Shown here in pieces: positions 47,640 through 58,085 of a stretch of 64,000 bases of DNA. Under the pieces are notes generated by a model that was not told the origin of the DNA, did no database searches, and was given only the letters and a program-made list of their open reading frames with translations. This DNA comes from Atrichornis clamosus (lineage: Eukaryota > Chordata > Aves > Passeriformes > Menuridae), in contig WBMZ01010267.1 in assembly GCA_013400975.1 (NCBI GenBank), forward strand, positions 1 through 64,000, given 5' to 3'. Numbering within the stretch: the first letter of the stretch is position 1; each line of letters begins with the position of its first letter. Position numbers and translations under genes: made by a program.

Positions 47640-48150
47640 GAAGCTTTAAAAGCTCTTTATTTCCAAGCGCTGCTCAGCGGGAGTCAAGCTGGGTCCTGCC
47701 AAGTGTTAAATGAAATAATTAAAATCCCCACTTTCTCCCCCTCCTGCTCGTTCCTCGGTGATGTTGGTAATTAGCCCGTAAAGCTGCGGGAGGGGATGGG
47801 GAAGGGGGAACGAGCAAACGCCTTCTGCAGGCTCCCTCCGCCTCCTCCTCCTCCTCCTCCTCCTCCTCTCCCTTCCCAGAGGAAGCACAAAATGGCTCTC
47901 CAGGCACTGGGTGCTGTCAGATAAATCCCAATTAGCTCCCTGCCAAACAGGATTAGCAGGAAGGGAGCCAGGTGGGGAATCAGCCTGGCAACAGCAGGAG
48001 CTGGGGGCTCCGGCTCGGTGAGGAGGAGATGACTGACAGCTGTCAGTCAGCTCCCAAAGTAGCTCCAATTTTGGCTGTTTCAGGCTGGGAGCTGGAATCT
48101 GGGAGGCAGGAACGGGGAGGGGAAGGAAATGAAGCTGAGGCTGCTGCTGC
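47640..48150. promoter_or_regulatory. Candidate regulatory block in intron 3
   Basis: AT-richer unique sequence contains AAATAATTAAAATC-like and GGTAATTAGCCC sites, CAGATAAATCCCAATTAGC, a CTC triplet run (about 47842-47870) and the palindrome at 48031-48048. Confidence 0.4.
48031..48048. promoter_or_regulatory. 18-bp perfect palindrome with TGACAGCTGTCA core
   Basis: GACTGACAGCTGTCAGTC is perfectly palindromic. Its core TGACAGCTGTCA is the known dimer site for TALE homeodomain factors (TGIF, PKNOX, MEIS) and contains the E-box CAGCTG. It lies in an AT-richer block of intron 3 with TAATTAG and GATA-like sites. Confidence 0.55.
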
Positions 48151-48584
48151 TGCTGTTGCTTCCCAAGGAATTGATCCCACGAGATGCCCGCGAGCCCCCC
48201 AGCCTGAGGGCGGTGTGTGAGGGTCCTGCTGCTCCCAGCGCCCGTGGAGCTGTGTCTCCTGCCAGCTCCGTGCTCCGGGAACAGCAGGATAAGCCCACCC
48301 TGCTGCCCTGCTCCTCCTGCCCGTCTGTTTTGGCACCGGCTGCCAAAGCCCGGGAATAAAACCCGTCGACGGCACCAGCTTTAAACTGGCCACACGGAGC
48401 CCTCCGTGCATGGAACACTTCCAGTGAAAAAAATCTGGGCAGCGGGGGGATGTGGATTAGCTCGGGGATGGTGTTTTCTTGCCGGGAGCAGGGAGGAGCA
48501 GCTGGGTGTGAGGGTGTTCAGTCGTGCCTTGTCCCTCCCTCTCCTCTCCGGGCAGACCTGGGCGCTTCCTGCCTCCTGCTGCCC

Positions 48585-48672
48585 CCTGGACACCTGGCTG
48601 CCCCCTGGACACCTGGCTGTCCCCTGGACACCTGGCTGCCCCCTGGACACCTGGCTGTCCCCTGGACACCTG
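48585..48672 (+). repeat. 19-bp tandem repeat
   Basis: Nearly five copies of ACACCTGGCTGCCCCCTGG occur, alternating with a GCTGTCCCCTGG variant. Confidence 0.93.
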
Positions 48673-49682
48673 CATCCCTGGCCAGGCTGCTCCCAGGCCT
48701 GAGGAGGAGGAGGAGGAGGAGGAAGGGGAGAAAGGCTGGTGGTGCATGATGGGGATGATGGGTGGTGGGTGGGCTGCTCTGGACCTCGGCCTGGCTGAGG
48801 GATGAGGGATGAATCCCCTCTGGATGGGCTCTTCCATCCAGACTGAGAGGAATGTACAGGAACAGGGCAGGCAAAGCTCCTTGGGTGCCTGGATTCACTT
48901 CCCAGCTGCCCACTCTGCCCGGGGGTGGCTTTTGGGTGCTTTTTTTTTCCCTTTCCCGAGTCTTGCTGGATTTTCCTGCCTGGTCCTTCCTTCCCCAAGG
49001 ACACAACTGCAGTGTCCAGAGCGTGAAGGGAAGGGCTGAATGCTCCTGGTTGGCAGAGTGGCACGTGGGGTGTCCCTGCTCTCGCGGGCACCGCGGGGCG
49101 TGGAGAGGCTGCGGCAGCTGCTCTGGGGGTCTCAAGGGACACCGAGAGGCAGAAGTGCCACCCCCATGGATGGACCAGGCGAGGGCGGCGTCTCCCCAGG
49201 GCAAATGGCTCTCCTGATTCTAAAATCCCATCCCAAACCCTCGCAAGGGGCACGGGCACGAGTGTTTGTCTCTCCCAGGAGGATGAGGAGCCGATCAGCC
49301 CGCGCTGGAGCCTGAACCTGCCTCCTGCGGGACACAAAGGCTGTTCAGATCCCACGCAGGGCTGCCCCTAACGTGGCCCCCAAATGGCTGGAGGGGACTG
49401 AGCCCCGCAGACCTGGGAAGAAAGGGAGGCCTGTGCCGTGGCTGATTTGCATGTGAAAACGGGCACGCAGGAGGATGCAAATGCCCTCGCTTCCCTTTGG
49501 GGAATATTTCAAGGCCAAGCCTTCGGCCTGAGCCTGGATTGCTGGGGGAGCAGTGGCTCTGGAGCCCGGGGGGGAAGCGTGTGGAGCAGGCCGGGAGGGA
49601 AAAGGGATGGTTCTGGATCGTGGCAGCACCTGGTGAAGGCATCAGGCAGGAATCTGGCACCTGTGTCCCGGGAAGAGTGGAA

Positions 49683-50060
49683 GGATGGAAGAGCTGACAG
49701 TGGAAGGATGCAGGAACAGGAAATGGAAGGATGCAGGAGTAGGCAGGGAAGGATGCAGGAGCTGGGAGGGAAGGATGCAGGAATAGGCAGGGAAGGATGG
49801 AGGAGCAGGCAGGGAAGGATGCAGGAGGTGGCAGGGAAGGATGCAGGAACAGGCAGGGAAGGACACAGGAACAGGCAGGGAAGGATGACAGGCAGGGAAG
49901 GATGGAACACAGGAACAGGCAGGGAAGGATCCAGGAGCTGGCACTGGAACTGGAAGGATGCAGGAACAGGCAGGGAAGGATGGAGGAGCAGGCTGGGAAG
50001 GATGCAGGAGCTGGCAGGGAAGGATGCAGGAGCTGGCACTGGAAGGACGCAGGACCAGGC
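49683..50060 (+). repeat. 21-22 bp minisatellite
   Basis: About seventeen copies of AGGCAGGGAAGGATGCAGGA-like units occur with small insertions and alternations (GAGCTGGCA, GAACAGGCA). Confidence 0.93.
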
Positions 50061-52948
50061 TAAGCTGGCTACACACAAGTGGAGGAGAGGGGCAGAGCAC
50101 TCTGCTCACTTTTCTGGGGAAGATCTTGGCTTCTTGAGTGATGCTCCAGCACTTCCCAAGGGGCTGTGGTGGCCGGGGAGTGTTCTGGAGATGGGGCAGT
50201 GGCGACAGGGACCTGAGTTCATGCTTTGAAGGAAAAACGCTGTGTTGGAGGGTGTGGGGCTCCATCCTCTCCCTGGCACAGGGCTTTGATCCTGGGGGGG
50301 CTCCCCAGCAGGAAGGGATGGCTTGGCAGAGGGTTTCCTGCTGAGCCCTCGGAGCTCTTGGGTTCGCTGAGGCTCTTCACGGCCTTTGTGTGTCTGAGGA
50401 GAACATCACCAGGGCTGCCCATCCTTCTGCATTCCTGCTGGGACGCGGGGCCATCCCTGCTCCTGGCAGGGTGCTTGGGATGCAGCCCGTGCCTGGCAGC
50501 AGGCTGGGATCGGTGGGAGCATGTCCCCAGGAAGGAGAGGGAGCGATGCAGGTTTGAAGAGGAGCAACCTCATGGATTTCCTTCCTCTTTTCTCTGTTTT
50601 TCTTCCCTGTAACTGCACCTTGGGACGCCCGGGATGCTCCCAGCCCGCCGGGAGGAGCCGTGTGGCTCCGTGGTGTGGCTGTAGGGCAAATCCTGCCAAT
50701 CCCACACAGAAACCCCCGAGACCTGCAGGCTCCTGGTGCCTGGGGTGCCGGGCTGAAGGACCACCCAGTCCCCTGCACGTCTCCCCGTGGGAGGGGAGGG
50801 TGGGTGGATTCTTCGGTGTTGGTGTCCCTCGGGCTCCAGGCCGATTGCCAAGGCGAGGGAAGCAGGGAGGGATGGGAGGGGAGCCTGCCCCCTCCCTGGC
50901 AAGGGTCATTCTCCCGAGGTGTTGCCTTTTGGAGGAGCGGGCAGCAGGAATGCTGCGGCGCAGTGGGAATTCTGAGCGGCCCCCACAGCTGGAGCTGCTG
51001 CCAGGCCAACCTCGATGGAGCCACGGCACCCAAACGTCCCAGCGGGAGAGGAGAAGCTCCTGGATCCGGGTGGTGGCTGCTGGCAGTGCCCAGGGGGAAG
51101 CTGAGCTTCCCTGCCTGGTTGATGCTGAGCACGTGGAATCGGGAGGAACATAAAATCAGCTTCTCTGCGAGGAGCTTCCCAGTTTGACCACACTGGGAGT
51201 CCCCCCTGCCGTGTCCACGTGTCCACGGCGTTCATCTTGTCCTCGGAGGTGTTTGAGGGTCCTTCCCTGCCTTGCACGGGCTCAGCTGGGTGCAGGCAGC
51301 CCCTCTGCAGCACCCGAGGGATGGGGGAGACCCCAAGGGTCCTCCTGACCCGTGGCTTGGATGAGAAATCACCTCTGGAATGGCAGGGCGGGGTGTGGCC
51401 AGCCCAGGCTGTGTCCAGGTGTCTCTGTGACCCGAGGACCTTCCTCCTGAGGGGTTTTCCTGCAGTGTCCAGAGCTGCTGCCTTCCTCCCTGGTGAGGAA
51501 GAGCTCGGCCTGTGGTGGCTTAGAAATGAGACGTCAGGTCGTGGTGCCCTAAATGTGGGGTACCAGTGGCAGGGCAGCGACTTGCTGGGCACTGCGTGTT
51601 TGTGTTTTGCCAGGAATGTTGTCCAGGACTCCTGTCCAGAGCCTCCACCTGGAGCGAGAGCAGGAGGGAGGTCCTGGCAGCCTGGACTTGTGGTGTGGGC
51701 ACCAGGAGTCCCTGCCCGGGGCTGCAGCAGCGCTCTCACCCCGCTCTTGGACCTTCACTCAAGGCTCTTGGTCCTGACCCCTCCCTGGCTTTCAGCCCAG
51801 CTCTCCTGGTGGCACCTTTCCCGTCCTTTCCCGTCCTTTCCCGACCTTCCCCATGGTGCCCAAGGGAAGCGGGAGGCGGGCAGGAGCACCCAGGGAAGGA
51901 GCAGCTCCAGAGCACGCAGTGGGGTCCTGCTCCTGCTCCCCAGCTGCTTGGGGGGGGGGGGGGCTGTGCCCCCCCCGCCACAACAGATGCCCTAAAAAAT
52001 AATAACCGGGGCTTCTCCCGCTCCTCGCGCGGCTCTGCTGCCCCCGGGGGTCTCTCTCTCCGGGGGCGATGCTGGGGGAGGCCTGAGCGGTTTCTCCGCC
52101 TCTCAGCATCTCGAGTGGGCGGAAGGGCTGGGGCGGGGAGATGCGCTCCCACCCCCTCCCACCCTTCCCGGCTCATCCCGGGGGGCTGCCGGGGGGTCGG
52201 GAGGTACCCGGCGAGGCGGAGCCCCGTCCCCCCGCCCTGCCCTGCCCCTGCGTCCCGGGGGAGCGGGTCCTGCGCGACCCCCGCCACCCCCCGCTCTTTG
52301 TCTGCGCCGCGCCCCTGCGCCCCCGCTCCCCTTTGTTGGCCGCCGAGCGCTCGGAGGGGCTCGCTGTGCCCCCCCCTCGCCGGGGTCGAGCCGAGGGGCG
52401 GGCGGAGGGAGGGATGGAGGGAGGGGGGACACGGGCGGGGAAGCTCCGGGGCGTGGGGCGGGCGCTCCGGGCTCGCTCCGCGCCGCTCCGTTGTCTGATG
52501 CTGCGCGGCCCCTTCCCCGCGCGTGGGGCGGACGGCGACCACCGGGATTAGGGACCCACCCTCTCATCCACCCATTCACCCACCCCCGCACCCAGCCAGG
52601 CAGGGCAGCCGCCGCTCCCGTCGCTCCCCACACGCCTCTCCATGCCGGGCTCCGCGCGGAGCTGGAACCTCTCCGGGAAGGACTGGCATGTCCCAGCGGC
52701 GTGAGGAGGGGAGCTGGCCCCCTCCGGGGAGCGTGCCCGTGCCGAGGGGGTCAAGCCGGGCCCCTTCCCGCTCGCCAGAAGGTTGGGAAGGTGCTGGAGA
52801 GGCGGCGGTGGGCTCGGCTGGGCAGGGTCGGCGAGGGAGCGCTGAGCCCGGGAGGAGCGGGGATGGATCTGCCGCGGCCGTGAACGGAGCCTTGGAGTGG
52901 CAGCGGGAGCCTCTGCCTTCGGCTGGACCCTGGGACAACTGAGCAGCG

Positions 52949-53028
52949 CCTTGGGCTGCTCCCGGAACCTTGGGCTGCTCCCGGAACCTTGGGCTGCCCC
53001 CTGGATCTTGGCTGCTCCCGGCTGCGAG
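52949..53028 (+). repeat. 19-bp repeat with CCGGAA cores in the TM promoter region
   Basis: Three to four copies of CCTTGGGCTGCTCCCGGAA occur, the last degenerate. CCGGAA (ETS core, also called N-box in synaptic genes) falls at 52962-52967 and 52981-52986. Confidence 0.85.
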
Positions 53029-53638
53029 GACCCGCGGAGGGTCAGAGGCTGCCGAAGCTGCCCCGGAGGAGCCGCGTGGACGGCGGGGGAAGCTCCGTGC
53101 TCCCGGAGCGAGGCCGGGGCGGATCTGAGCGCTGAGAGGCGGCTGCTGGGGGGGATCAGGCCTCCCTTTCCCAGCCCCTCCCGGAGGATCCGGGTGTTCC
53201 GGACGCTGCGAGCCTGAGAGGGGTCCTATGGTGGCACCGTCCCTGCCCCAGCCCCGCTCCCGGGAGCCAGCGCGAGTCGGTGCCGCGGCAGCTCCCACCA
53301 TTCCCGCTCCAGCAGCAGCTTGTCCCTGTTCTGGAGGGCTTGGCCACGGAACTTGAGCTCTCGGCGCCGGGGCTGTTGTTTGCCTTCCGCGGGCAGGTGC
53401 GGATTGACACCTTCCGGGCTGGGAGAGGGGATTGCTGAGCACAGGACGGTGCCCACCCCTCTGGCGCGGGCCGGGAGCTGCCCCCAGGGCTGTGCCTCGG
53501 GGATGGCAGCCGTGGGGACAAACCCGCGCTCCTGAAGCTGCGCCCAGCCCGCCCTGCGCCGCTGCGAGCCGCGATGGGAACCTCCGGGAAAACTTAGGCT
53601 GCCGAAGACGACCGGGGAGAGGGGGAGAAAAGGGATCC

Positions 53639-53644
53639 ATGTGA
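53639..53644 (+). promoter_or_regulatory. Start-stop mini-uORF (ATG TGA) ahead of the TM-agrin start
   Basis: An ATG is followed immediately by TGA, 57 nt before the transmembrane-agrin ATG at 53702. Start-stop elements stall ribosomes and reduce downstream initiation in other genes. It matters only if the 5' UTR extends this far, which is not shown. The same bases also read CAT|GTGAGC, so a cryptic splice donor is another possible reading. Confidence 0.4.
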
Positions 53645-53670
53645 GCCTTTGGCCGCTCTTCCGTGGCTGG

Positions 53671-53868
53671 ATGGACGCAGGGCTGGGTGTGAGGGCCGAG
53701 CATGACAGCCTGCCAGTACCCCATGGCGCCGGGAGCCCTGGAGCGGGACCGGCTGTACCAGCACAAGGTGTCCTTGGTGGTGCGCTACTTCATGATCCCC
53801 TGCAACATCTGCCTCATCCTCCTGGCCACCTCCACGCTGGGATTTGCCGTGCTCCTCTTCCTCAATAA
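53671..53868 (+). promoter_or_regulatory. Overlapping uORF spanning the TM-agrin start codon
   Basis: The ATG at 53671 opens a frame shifted relative to agrin. It runs through the agrin start at 53702 and ends at TAA 53866-53868, just before the donor. The translation does not resemble a known protein. If transcribed, scanning ribosomes that use it would bypass the agrin ATG. Confidence 0.35.
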
Positions 53869-53870
53869 CT
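53702..53870 (+). CDS. AGRN: AGRN alternative first exon: transmembrane (SN) agrin N-terminus
   Basis: This exon encodes the short N-terminus that makes agrin a type II membrane protein, known from chick and mouse nervous system. The coding part has 56 codons plus one base: MTACQYPMAPGALERD, a basic stretch (R15, R17, K22, R28), then a hydrophobic span from about residue 29 to 54 containing YFMIPCNICLILLATSTLGF, ending in LFLNN. Basic residues before the span predict a cytosolic N-terminus. The donor GTAGGT leaves a T that the common exon completes as Tyr, giving NNYKPNSYF as in other TM-agrins. The transmembrane residues match mammalian TM-agrin nearly exactly, while the cytosolic segment differs from mouse. 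A second in-frame ATG at 53723 (residue 8) could also start. The transcription start and 5' UTR extent cannot be read from sequence. The exon lies 1.6 kb before the common exon and just after a CpG island. Confidence 0.96.
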
Positions 53871-55480
53871 GTAGGTGTCTGCGGGTGCGCGGGCAGCAGG
53901 GGAGGGCGAGGCCGGGGCCGGGCAGCCGGCGTGCCCGGGGCTCCCAGCGCTGCCAGCCAGGCTGCTCCCGGAGCTCGGGAGCTCCTCGCTGCCTGCTGCT
54001 GCCTGGGGACAATCCAGGGAGGTGACAGCTCTCTCCACAGCTCTGCCCCACTTTTCCCTGTCATGCTGTTGGCCCAGGAGCGCGGAGCGGAGCTGTGGAG
54101 GCGGGGGTGTGTGGGCAAGCACAGCTCCCACCTGCTCCTGCTGCCGGCTGTGCCAGCACCCTCCGTGTCCCATCCCAAAATCCCGTGTCCTGGTATGCTG
54201 CTGGGGCTCTCTGGGGGTGATGCTCCGGGGGGACGCTGTCAGTGTGTTCGTGAGGGTCTCACTGAGGCAGGGATGGGCTCCTGGGAGTCCTGCCCTGGCC
54301 AAGGAATTCTGCTGCTCCCTCAGTCCGAGCAAACTCGGACCTTGGAGCGCTACAAACGGGTGGGAGATGTCTCCAAAGCTGCTCCAGGATCCCTGCTCTC
54401 CTGCCCTGAGGGATCAGCGTGGGGTTGGGGTGAGATGGAGCAGTTTTCCCTGAGGTTTGGATGTAAATCTGATCCCGGCGGCAGCTGGGTAGATCCCACA
54501 CTTGGGCGTGGAGACATCCAGGTATTTCTGGTGTGCTCTGTTACCTCCTGCCTGCACAGGTGCTCCCATTCCCAGCGCCTGGCTCTCCCTGTGCAGGAGT
54601 ATTCCATCATTCCGTGGTGCCTTTGACCTCCCTGATGCTGGGAAGTGCCAAACACCTGCTGTGGGAAGAGCCTTTAGAGGGCAGGCAAATCCTCCAGCCT
54701 GGCTTTGGGATGCGCCGCTTCCCCCGAGGGAGGTGTGGTTGGGAAAAAACGCTGGAAAACACATGGATGCACTTAAAGAGACTGGCAGGAGCAGGGCCCA
54801 GGTGACGGAGCGTGGGAGTGGTGTTATCTCTGCCGTGGCCTGGCTCTGCTGCCCTGGGCAATCAGTAGAGAGCAGAGCCCAGTCTGACACTGGGCGTTTC
54901 CTGGTCGGGATGGGACGGATTTTGGAGCCTGAGTGGAGCTCAGCTCACCCCCTGCTGAACCAGAGGTTCCCCAAACGCAGAGGTGTGCCCCTTTTTTGGG
55001 ACCTGTCACATCCATGCGAGTTTTCCCCTCCTGCTGCCCCAGGCTGCCCCTCTCTCCCACTTTTTGGAGGCTGCAGCATTCCCTGCCGTGTCCTGCTCAT
55101 CCCGGGTGACCTGAGCCCGTGCCCAGGTGTGCGTGGGTGTGTTTGAGGTGGCCCACGGCAGGATTGGCATGCCAGCCTCGGGAGATGGGACGTGCCAGGC
55201 AAACCCCAGCCCTGCCAGGCACCGCGGGCTGCTCCCAGATCCCACGCCAGAGATGCTCCATCGATACCCGGGCTGTGCATCCAGGTTTTAGCGATCCTGG
55301 CTCCCGTTCCTGCCGCTCCCTGCTGGCTGCAGGACCTCCTGGGAGTCAGAACGCTTTGTGAGGGGCACAAGGAGGGAGGAAACGCCACCCCAAAAGCTGC
55401 TGGGGGGCTGGGGAGGAGGAGGAGGAGGAGCTGTGCCGAGGGAAGGTGCTGACAGCTCGGTGCTTTTTGTTCCCTTGCAG

Positions 55481-55528
55481 ACAAACCCAACAGTTACTTC
55501 ACTCAGACGCCGCCGACGCCGCGAGATG
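55481..55528 (+). CDS. AGRN: AGRN common exon joining NtA or TM N-terminus to the follistatin-like repeats
   Basis: This 48-nt exon has an acceptor preceded by TTTTTGTTCCCTTGCAG and a GTGAGT donor. In phase 1 it reads (D or Y)-KPNSYFTQTPPTPRD plus one base. In chick agrin this linker is followed by ACRGMLCGFG, the first follistatin-like module, so the split G should be completed by the next exon, outside this window. The preceding residue shows which N-terminus was used: GAC (Asp) after exon 2 or the microexon, TAC (Tyr) after the transmembrane exon. The Thr/Pro-rich linker is probably flexible and could carry O-glycans (inference). I searched by eye for the CRGMLCGFG exon downstream and did not find it before 64000. 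Confidence 0.97.
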
Positions 55529-55979
55529 GTGAGTGCAGAGCTCGGCCCCTGTGCTCGGGGGGCGCCTGGGGGCAGGCCGAGCCTCTCCTGCTGCCCCCCA
55601 GCTGCCAGGGAAGCACAGCTCCCTGACCCGCGGATCCACGTGCGCAGCCCTCCGTGCCCGGAGCAGCCCTGCATCACCCCTTGCCCCTGCTGAGGGATGC
55701 GGGGTCATCCCTGGGGGGCGAGCAGGGAGGGCGGAGGGGTGTCCCTCACTGCTCCCTTGCTCCGCAGGGAGTTTCCTGGCTGGAAGTGGGGAAGGGCTGG
55801 AAAGGGTCCTTCCCTGGCAGAGCAAGCTGGGTTTCCTCGCATTTTCCCGGGGCCATCCTTGCCTGTGGGTTGCCTCTCCCCCGTGTACCCGCGGTGTCCT
55901 CAGCAGCACCTCACACCTCCTCTCTGAGCTCACTAAAACCTGGTTTCACACGGGAGGAACTTTGGGGGGGTTTTTTTGA

Positions 55980-56310
55980 GGCTCTTATCAGCCCGTGGCT
56001 TTAGAAGCTGTTGGATGCAGGCAGGCGAGCCCGGGCTGAGATAATGTCATCACAGGAGCTTTGTTTCCCCTGAAAACCGGGCTGAACATCCCCTGGCAGG
56101 CTGCTCCCCCACCTTCCCCAGCCACACGTGCGCAGATAAGGAGCCAGCAGAAAACAGCAGCCGATTAACAACCCGGTTGTTTCTTTTTCTTGCCTCCCCT
56201 GGTGGGGGCGGGGAAGGAGGCGTGGGGGGAGAAACGGATGCGAGATAAAAATGTGATTAATCTATAATTGGGCCGGGGAAGGCATCTCGAGCAAAAAATA
56301 AAAACCTACG
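55980..56310. promoter_or_regulatory. Candidate regulatory block after the common exon
   Basis: The block combines GATA-type sites (CTTATCAG, GAGATAATG, CAGATAAGG, GAGATAAAA) with the homeodomain-type palindrome GATTAATC (56255-56262) in unique sequence. The role is inferred. Confidence 0.35.
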
Positions 56311-56765
56311 TAGGTGGAACTCCTTGCTTAGGGCTCCAAAATATTAGCAGCCCAGCCCATCCAGATGCTCCAAGAGATCTCTGGTCCCCACGGGAGATGG
56401 AACGCTGCCGCCCCTGGGGGGCTGCCAAGTGAGGCACCCCCACCGCAGGTCCCACCTGTGTGGTCTCTGGGAGGAGTTTCTGGGGCAGAGGGGAGCAGGG
56501 GTCATGGGAAGAGGGTCCCTGCTGTGGGGAAGGGGCTGGTTCTTGCCGCTCCTGCCGTGCTGGAGGCACTGGGTGTGTTCTGATCACGGCTCGGAGCTGT
56601 GGCTCTGGTTCCGTGCGTCCGTGGCTGCTTCGGACAGGGCTGTGCTCGTAAAATGCCGGGATCTGGCTGAGGTTTGCTGCGAACGGGGATCCCGTGTCCT
56701 AAGTTGGCTGTCCCAGGGTGGGATAAAGTGTTGTGACAGCCAGAACTGTGCCTGGGGTTTAGTGT

Positions 56766-56867
56766 GGTCCCTTCCCCTTCCAGAGGGAGCTGCGAAGCGG
56801 GGCAGGGTCGCTGTCTGTCCTGGCAGAGTCAGAGCTCAGCTCCTGTGTGAGGGAAGGGGCTCCCTGC
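56766..56867 (+). repeat. Direct repeat copy A (about 102 bp)
   Basis: This segment, from GGTCCCTTCCCCTTCCAGAG to GGGCTCCCTGCCCC, recurs at 57106-57207 with about ten differences, 340 bp downstream. It is not a tandem array, and I do not recognise a transposon. Confidence 0.9.
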
Positions 56868-57105
56868 CCCAGCAGAGGCACCGGGGGGCTCAGGTGGCTC
56901 TGGGCAGGCAGGGAGGGCTCTGGGACAGACAGCAGGGCCCCTGGATGGCTTCCTCTGGGCTCCCTGAGCGTTGTCACCCCTTCATTTTCAGGGCCAGGCC
57001 CTCACCTTCCACCAGCCTGCCCAGCTCTGGTGAGCCCCGTGAGCCAGCAGGTCTCTGCCGGCTGAGGCTCCACAGCTTGGGATTCGGATCTGGGGGGTTC
57101 AGGGG

Positions 57106-57207
57106 GGTCCTTTCCCCTTCCAAAGGGAGCTGCAAAGCTGGGCAGAGTCACTGTCTGTCCTGGCAGAGTCAGAGCTCAGCTCCTGTGTGGGGGAAGGGGC
57201 TCCCTGC
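57106..57207 (+). repeat. Direct repeat copy B (about 102 bp)
   Basis: This is the second copy of the segment at 56766-56867, in the same orientation, sharing TGTCTGTCCTGGCAGAGTCA and the adjoining CAGCTCCTGTGTG. Confidence 0.9.
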
Positions 57208-57321
57208 ACCTCGGGCATCTCCTGCCAGGGGCTGTCCTGCAGCCACGGCGCTGCTGGAGGTGACAGGCCGTGCCAGCCGGCGGGGAGGGGTCTGTGATCA
57301 GCGTTACCGGTGCCAAGGCAG

Positions 57322-57466
57322 GGTGAGGCTGGATATCAGGACGTGGTTCGTCCCCCTGGACAGGCTCCAGGAGCGTTTGGATGCTCCCAGGGACGCACAG
57401 GGTGGGATTGTTGGGGTGTGCTGGACCGGGCGATCCTGTGGCTCCTTTCCAGCCTGGGCTATTCTC
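57322..57466 (+). mobile_element. CR1 LINE 3' end
   Basis: CTGGATATCAGGACGTGGTT, CAGGAGCGTTTGGATGCTCC and GGTGGGATTGTTGGGGTGTG lead to CTATTCT. Confidence 0.88.
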
Positions 57467-58085
57467 TGCTCCCTGTGCTATTTCCCTCTTCCTCTCCTTC
57501 CCATTCCAGCTCCTACCCCAGCGAACCCCTCGGCCACGCGTTGATTTGTGCAGCGCTCGCTGCTCCCTTTGCACGCAGAGCCATTAACGCTCTTAACTCG
57601 CCGCTTGCTCCCAAATCCCCGCTGCCTCCGGCATTCCCGAGCCTGGGCACGGGATTATCCGGCTCCGTAGAGTCCCAAGGCCTGGCTGCCTTGAAAGCAG
57701 CGCTCCGCGAAGGCTCCTGCCTTGTCCCCAGCGGAGGGACCGGCCTGGGGCGCCCAAGCTGGATCAACCCTCCCCTTTCTCCCGGCTGGAGCCGCGGAGC
57801 ATCTGCGGGAGCAGCGGGAGAGGGGGCGGGTGTTGGCTCAGCTGCCTCCCCCCGGGCGCTGGAGGGGGCTGGCAGGTGTGGGCAGGGGGCAGCCAGGGTG
57901 GGCTGGGCCTTCCTGCGTCCCCTGGGGGGGAATGGAGTGGTGGGGGAGGATCGGGAGGGCTCCTCCTCCTCCTCCTCCTCCTCCCCTCGTTCTCCCGTGG
58001 TTTGTGTTCGTCTGCAGCAGCCCTTGGAGCGGTCGGGGCTGTTTGCTCTGCGGAGGGCAGGCAGAGCAATGGCTTCCCGCTGCCA

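Larger units (their letters stand above)
52060..53701 (+). promoter_or_regulatory. AGRN: CpG island, probable promoter and 5' UTR of transmembrane AGRN
   Basis: This is a long, strongly CpG-dense block within intron 3, ending close to the alternative first exon. GC boxes of the GGGCGG type occur near 52130, 52397 and 52457. No convincing TATA box is seen, as expected for a CpG-island promoter. A short tandem repeat with CCGGAA cores lies at 52949-53028. Two upstream ATGs precede the transmembrane start: ATG TGA at 53639-53644, and ATG at 53671 in another frame that overlaps the coding start. The promoter role is inferred from position, composition and the known internal promoter of TM-agrin. 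Confidence 0.7.
42993..55480 (+). other. AGRN: AGRN intron 3, containing the transmembrane first exon and its promoter
   Basis: This 12.5-kb interval runs from the microexon donor GTAAGT to the common-exon acceptor. It includes a potential RNA stem at 43202-43343, CR1 pieces at 43638-43920, CpG-rich stretches at about 44400-44830 and 46520-46900, an AT-rich candidate regulatory block at about 47640-48150, minisatellites at 48585-48672 and 49683-50060, and the internal promoter and transmembrane exon. The intron of the TM transcript is 53871-55480. Confidence 0.9.

Noticed and set aside
57227..57260. CTCCTGCCAGGGGCTGTCCTGC as the next agrin exon (CRGMLC)
   Set aside because: The reading does not give CRGMLCGFG, and acceptor and donor do not fit; it is part of a direct-repeat neighbourhood.
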